Shown piece by piece: positions 59,801 to 64,000 of a stretch of 64,000 nt of DNA. Positions within the stretch are counted from its first letter, which is position 1. Each line of letters opens with the position of its first letter. The notes below the pieces were generated by a model. The model searched no databases and was not told where the DNA came from. It worked only from the letters and a program-made list of their open reading frames with translations. Made by a program: the position numbers and the translations under genes. The stretch is from Zeugodacus cucurbitae. Its lineage: Eukaryota > Arthropoda > Insecta > Diptera > Tephritidae. The stretch covers positions 26,635,001 through 26,699,000 of the forward strand of contig NC_071669.1 in the NCBI RefSeq assembly GCF_028554725.1, in the 5' to 3' direction.

Positions 59801-60201
59801 CCAGTATATCGCCATGACCAAGAGCAAATACAAGCAACGATATGCCTAAAAATGTTGGAGTTTTTTCTTTATAATCAAGATCTTTTATGTTTTTATGATT
59901 TAAAATAAAGCATACTTGTTTTTTAATCAAAATTTTTAATTTTCATATCAAATGAATAAATTTTTTATTTCACTTACGGGTGTGTTGTCCATCAGCATAA
60001 TAGGGAGGGCAAGAAGCGGTGTTAGGAACACGACTAAACCCTTCCAGTGAAACGAAAAGAAATTTATGGCATTTTCGGCATATGTTGTACGGGGCGTTGA
60101 AGGATTCCCCACCTCGCTATAAAGATATTGGAATAGATGTTTAGATATTTATTCGAGATAAAGGAAAACACAAACGCATATTACATTTCCATTTTGTCCA
60201 T
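56808..60201 (-). CDS. Indy: Indy, SLC13-family dicarboxylate/citrate transporter, complete
   Basis: Thirteen coding exons on the minus strand: 60201-60185, 60116-59978, 59845-59729, 59672-59524, 59384-59270, 59208-59135, 58683-58558, 58483-58151, 58087-57993, 57925-57839, 57691-57498, 57432-57295 and 56948-56808. All are GT-AG and the phases add up to 574 aa (about 572 in Drosophila). The protein moves citrate, succinate and related anions across the plasma membrane of fat body and midgut cells; fly INDY is sodium-independent (family knowledge). Many hydrophobic segments are visible, including FVVVMCFVLPANYAFL and LLLVVILVAVFLTAFSS. The substrate/ion motifs are WISNAACTAMM (S158-N159) and TAFSSNVAIANIIIPVL (S467-N468). 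GGCGTIIGTATN is intact, and HPLYLILPAGLACSMAFHLP with STPPNALV follows near the C-terminus. ATG 60201 gives MDKMEIEVG; the second ATG at 60192 could also be used. Confidence 0.95.
58758..58990 (+). mobile_element. TATACTCTCGCAA-family fragment inside an Indy intron
   Basis: Between Indy exons 6 and 7, GGTCCGATTTCGACACTTTT and GTTCCGTTATCTTCACTGG, followed by a GACGGATGGA scrap, match the repeat body. Both family ends are gone. The insertion is antisense to Indy and leaves the splice sites intact. Confidence 0.6.
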
Positions 60202-60515
60202 TTATAATTTCCAAGGTGCTTATCCTAAAAAAAGAAAAGTAGATTATTAAATATTGAATTCAATTCATACTAATCATATATAAAGTTAATTTGTGTAATT
60301 GATAAAGTTGCAGGAATAACTGACATAAATAGTATGTTAGACAACGACCAAATCTCGAACTCAGTTTAGACCGTGTTTCGTCACTCAAATTTGGTTTGAT
60401 TGCCGCCAAAAGCCATAAAATACTGTTTCGATTTTTTTTTATAATTTAACAATAGTTTCGTCATTTCGCAGAAAATTATTATTAGAGATAGGTACATTAT
60501 AATGCATGTATTGAT
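60202..60515. other. Indy upstream region
   Basis: An AT-rich segment of about 310 bp between the Indy start and a repeat. It may hold the 5' UTR, but no TATA box or 5' exon could be supported. Confidence 0.3.
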
Positions 60516-61824
60516 AAACAAGTTAGGAAAGGCTAAATTCGGGTGCAACAGAACATTTTATACTCTCGTAATTTATTGCTATAGATTTATAGATAACATA
60601 CAATCTAAAGGTTTTACCGATATTTTCGGTGAAAAATTACCCTAAAGCACTGAGTTCTTCATATTCGATATCCGAGGCATTGAAAAAGTGATGTCACAGA
60701 TCAGATACAGTATTTGTGTAAAGTTTTTCCGCTATCTTCATTGGTTCCTTATGTACCTTATAAAGTGAAGGAATGAGATGAAATTCAAAATGGTATGGAA
60801 AGTAGTCGTCATTTCACCCATTTTTCACGTGTCAAGAAAATATTATATAGTGAGTATAGTGAGTTAACGCACTTTAAGTAATAAGTACGTAAGGGAACCG
60901 ACTGCAGAAAGTTTGGTTTATATAGCTTTATTGGTTTGTGAAATACAGTGGAACTTCCATAACTCGAACTTCTATAACTCGAAGATCTCTATAACTCGAA
61001 CTTTTGTATTGGAAAGAGCGTTTAGAAATCAAATTTCATACAAATTTGCTTCCATAAATCGAACTTTTCGGTCAGGGCATTTAAAAAGAGTCCCTCTATA
61101 TCGCAAACAAAAAGTATGATATTACTGTTATGTATTTCATTAATCATGTAACATACTGGATACAGTCGTCGAGAGCCAAACAATAGCAAAGTGCAACAAA
61201 CAAAATTAAAGAATACATGTTTTAACGTATGTAAATAAAACGTTATGCGAAGTAAATAATTAAAACTGTGTATAAATCTATATTTTACAGAAAAATTTAT
61301 GTTTTTGAAAATTTTTTGTTTTAATGAAAATTTTTATAACTCGAAGTCTCTCTAACTTGAAGTTTTTATGCGGATTATGATGATTCGAGTTAGAGAAGTT
61401 CCACTGTATATATACAAAAAAATCTATTCTATTCCACTTCTCCATAAAAATTACATCCAAATATGCCCCTTACTGGGGCGATCCTTTACACCAATTTTTA
61501 CTTTTATAACTCTATTTATGGCTTAGTTATGACACCTTATACATATATTTTCGGGTTTCGCCATCTTGTGGGCGTGGCAGTAGAATAGCAACCTTCCCAA
61601 GGTCCCAAGGAACAAGTGTACTTAGATATCTAAATTTTTACTCAAGTTATCCGCTGCACGGACGGACAGACAGGCGTTCGGATTTTGACTCGTCTCGTCA
61701 TCCTGATCATTTTGATATACATAACCCTATATCTAAATCGTTTAGTTTTATGACTTACAAACAACCGTTATGTGAACAAAACTATAATACTCTCTTAGCA
61801 ACTATTGTTGCGAGAGTATAAAAA
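60516..61824 (+). mobile_element. TATACTCTCGCAA-family repeat, split by a MITE
   Basis: It starts AACAAGTTAGGAAAGGCTAA and TTTTATACTCTCGTAA and ends TTGCGAGAGTATAAAA. At 60946-61406 a pogo-type MITE interrupts it. Removing the MITE restores the family phrase TATGTACAAAAAA, seen in the other copies. Confidence 0.75.
60946..61406. mobile_element. pogo-type MITE, 461 bp, TA target
   Basis: The ends are inverted repeats starting CAGTGGAACTTCCATAACTC (left) and CAGTGGAACTTCTCTAACTC (right, on minus), flanked by TA (60944-60945 and 61407-61408). Internal repeats of the AACTCGAA type follow each end. There is no transposase. Its ends also occur at 18781, at 44730-44790, and in both tandem-duplication units. 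Confidence 0.85.
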
Positions 61825-62689
61825 AGATAAGAACTATCAATATTAGTTAAAATAGCCAAATTAAAGTTATTTTTTTGCATTGTCAAAATTTTAGTAGTTA
61901 TATTTAGTTATTGCTTGCAGTTTCTACAAACTTTTGGTATGGTATTAATGATATAAAAGTCGTAGCTCTCGAAGAATTAAAATCAAACAGAGATAATTAC
62001 TGAAAAAAGACAAAGAAAATAAATAAAAAGGTCAATTTGACAATAGTCGGTGTTTGTCGTGAAATAAATATTATTATCGAGCATTTCATATATGAACTCC
62101 ACAAACACAAATAAAAAATACCCTACGAAATCTACATTATTATTATATGCTATCCTGAAAATTTTCCTTCGATCTCTCGCTCTGCGAATTGGTTATTCCA
62201 AACTTCTTAATGAAACTCAAAATTGTAGTCTTATTACTAAACAGAATATTTCTTAGTTAATGGAACAAGCGTCTCGGCTCTACTTGCCAATTTAAAAATG
62301 TATTAAAAACAAGTTTATTCTGATGGAGAAATCATTGAGGATTTGAAGAGTAGGCAGAAGGAAGTTGAAGAGAGAAGAGACTGAAACTAGAAATGTATGT
62401 CAAGTACCATCTCACGAAGAGACTTGTGAATCTTTAGATGTTTTTTTAAGTGGTTTGAAAGACGGGATGAATCGGACGGATCCCATACACTTGAAACCCC
62501 AATGAAAAAAATGTGATTACGTCAAAGTTCAATCACAAGTTATTTTCAGTCAACATTTTAAATTACATACATATATATCAAGGTATTACATAATTCACGA
62601 TCGTTATAGCTCGTGTTTTATATCTAAACGACGCATGTAAAACCAATTACATAATAAAAATGTATTAATTAAAATATATTTTGATTTGC
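61825..62689. other. Intergenic, nothing firmly recognised
   Basis: AT-rich DNA. 62270-62500 has somewhat higher coding-like composition (codons such as EIIEDLKSRQKEVEE) but is interrupted and unassigned. Confidence 0.3.
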
Positions 62690-62771
62690 TTTGAAATCGC
62701 TTATCTGGTTTTTCGATTATCCGGAATACCTCTGGTTTTATTTGATCCGGATAATCGGGATTCTACTGTAA
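62690..62771 (-). mobile_element. Tigger/pogo-like element end fragment
   Basis: On the minus strand it begins CAGTAGAATCCCGATTATCC and continues GGATCAAATAAAACCAGAGG with a second ATTATCCGG-type motif behind it (62718-62727). TA follows the end. The other end was not found. Confidence 0.45.
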
Positions 62772-62894
62772 GTTGATCTAGATGAAAATTAAGAAAGGTT
62801 TTATTATCTGATGGACGAAGGATTTTCTCTTCAAATACAACTATTAAAAAAGTGCAGCATAGTTAAAGAATTGTTTAGTCTTAATGAGTCAAAA

Positions 62895-63682
62895 ATTATT
62901 TTAATTGGGTGTAATTTTTTTGGGGAAGTGGGCGTGGCCCCGCCCCCTACTAAGTTTTTTATACATATTTCGCAAACCAATAGAGCTATATAAACCAAAC
63001 TTTCTGCAGTCGTTTTTTTTAGCCACTTCCTAATACAGTCCAAAAATGAAAGAAATCGGATCATAACCACGCCCACCTCCCATACAAAAGTTAGGTTGAA
63101 AATTACTAAAAGTGAAAAACGTCAGAAACACTAAATTTCACATAAGAAATGGCAGATGAAAGCTGCACTCAGATTTTTTTACAAAATGGAAAATGGGCGT
63201 GGCGTCGCTCACTTATGGGTCAAAAACCATATCTCAGGAACTACTCAACCGATTTCAATGAAACTTGGTTTGTAATAGTTTCCTTACATCTCAATAATAT
63301 GTTGTGAAAATAGGCCAAATCGCTTCACAACCACGCCTACTTCCTATATACCAGAACTTTGAAGACAATCTGAATCGTTTACTTTACAATATATAAAGTA
63401 AATACTAGTGAAGATATCGGTGAAGCACTTTGCACAAATACTATGTTAATAGTGTGGCAGCCCCATTCTAAAAATCGCCGAAATCGGACCATAGGTTTTT
63501 AAGGCCACATATATCGAACACGAGGATCTCGGTGCTTCTAACCTATTATTAGGGTTTCCAATACAATAATAATACAATATATATGAAGAATACGTGGGTC
63601 AAATTGTGTATTATATAATATTAATTAAGTTAAATAAATAGTTAAGTTAAATAAATATTAATTCCCTTCCTTACTTGTTTTT
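62895..63682 (-). mobile_element. TATACTCTCGCAA-family repeat, inverted, truncated
   Basis: Read on the minus strand it starts AACAAGTAAGGAAGGGAAT at 63682 but lacks the usual hairpin and TATACTCTCGCAA block. The family body then follows, with GGGCGTGGTTATGATCCGAT near 63068. It ends at about 62895 without the 3' terminal repeat. Confidence 0.65.
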
Positions 63683-64000
63683 TTTTTTTATTTTCGTAAA
63701 ATAAAAATAAGTGTAACTAGAAATAATTATAATTTCGTAAGTGATATAAATACTAAAAATGGTTAAAAATATATTTTGGTATAAAAGGCAGAAACTATTT
63801 ATACAATTTTGATTGACTGATACAAAATTTACCAGATAATACAAAAACTGTTGCACGTAAATATTAGGAAGTGAACAAACCAAATTTATTTTGGTTTGTC
63901 GGAGACATAAATACATCAATATATGTATGTGTTGTTTGATAAATAATAATAATAATATGCAAAATAAAGGCGGTAAGATGACACTAACCAAATGTACATA
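63683..64000. other. Right edge of window, nothing recognised
   Basis: AT-rich sequence with chance frames only. Confidence 0.3.

Noticed and set aside
1..64000. tRNA, rRNA or snRNA genes
   Set aside because: I looked for A/B-box pairs and cloverleaf-like GGTTCGA segments and saw none that could be supported.

Overview
The window is nuclear DNA from a higher fly, most likely a tephritid fruit fly. It is AT-rich, its genes are split by short GT-AG introns, and every gene has a close Drosophila counterpart. Much of the intergenic DNA is made of interspersed repeats of the sort I know from tephritid genomes. That placement is inferred from gene content and remembered repeat families; no search was run.

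Five host genes can be read. The last exon of Deaf1 (MYND zinc finger) lies at 1005-1178 on +. A complete tricornered NDR kinase (5 coding exons, 453 aa) is at 7285-9169 on -. A complete BCOR-like Polycomb corepressor with ankyrin repeats and a PUFD domain (4 coding exons, 2381 aa) is at 22124-29607 on -. A complete catalase (3 exons, 506 aa) is at 36803-43031 on +. A complete Indy dicarboxylate/citrate transporter (13 coding exons, 574 aa) is at 56808-60201 on -. From memory, Deaf1, trc, Cat and Indy all sit on Drosophila 3L (Muller element D), so this looks like a conserved syntenic block in compressed order. The genes do not form one pathway: two are chromatin or transcription factors, one is a morphogenesis kinase, and two are metabolic or antioxidant proteins. 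A broken Trmt61A (tRNA m1A58 methyltransferase) copy lies at 12488-13545.

The rest is largely a transposon graveyard. 2057-5740 holds Helitron ends and helicase remains with two copies of a long interspersed repeat (called here the TATACTCTCGCAA family). 9838-11052 is a second Helitron remnant. 12167-14080 carries the Trmt61A pseudogene between 47-bp inverted repeats. 14792-15507 is a pogo/Tc1-type element. 15562-17853 is RTE-like reverse transcriptase debris with a 709-bp tandem duplication. 18300-20520 holds Tc1 remains, an LTR-element 3' end and an unassigned mobile ORF. 32899-33502 is a Harbinger-like MITE with a TAA target duplication. 33601-35853 is a young, internally deleted LTR retrotransposon whose gag starts with a SAP domain. 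44930-49190 and 50985-52222 are dense arrays of the TATACTCTCGCAA family plus mariner remains. 52255-54590 is RTE debris split by a hAT element with an 8-bp target duplication. More repeats lie around Indy.

The strongest candidates for something not routinely described are the TIR-bounded Trmt61A fragment, whose end motif (CCCWGCAAG) recurs elsewhere in the window, the SAP-domain LTR element, and the CtBP-type PLDLS motif plus many SUMO consensus sites in the BCOR-like protein.
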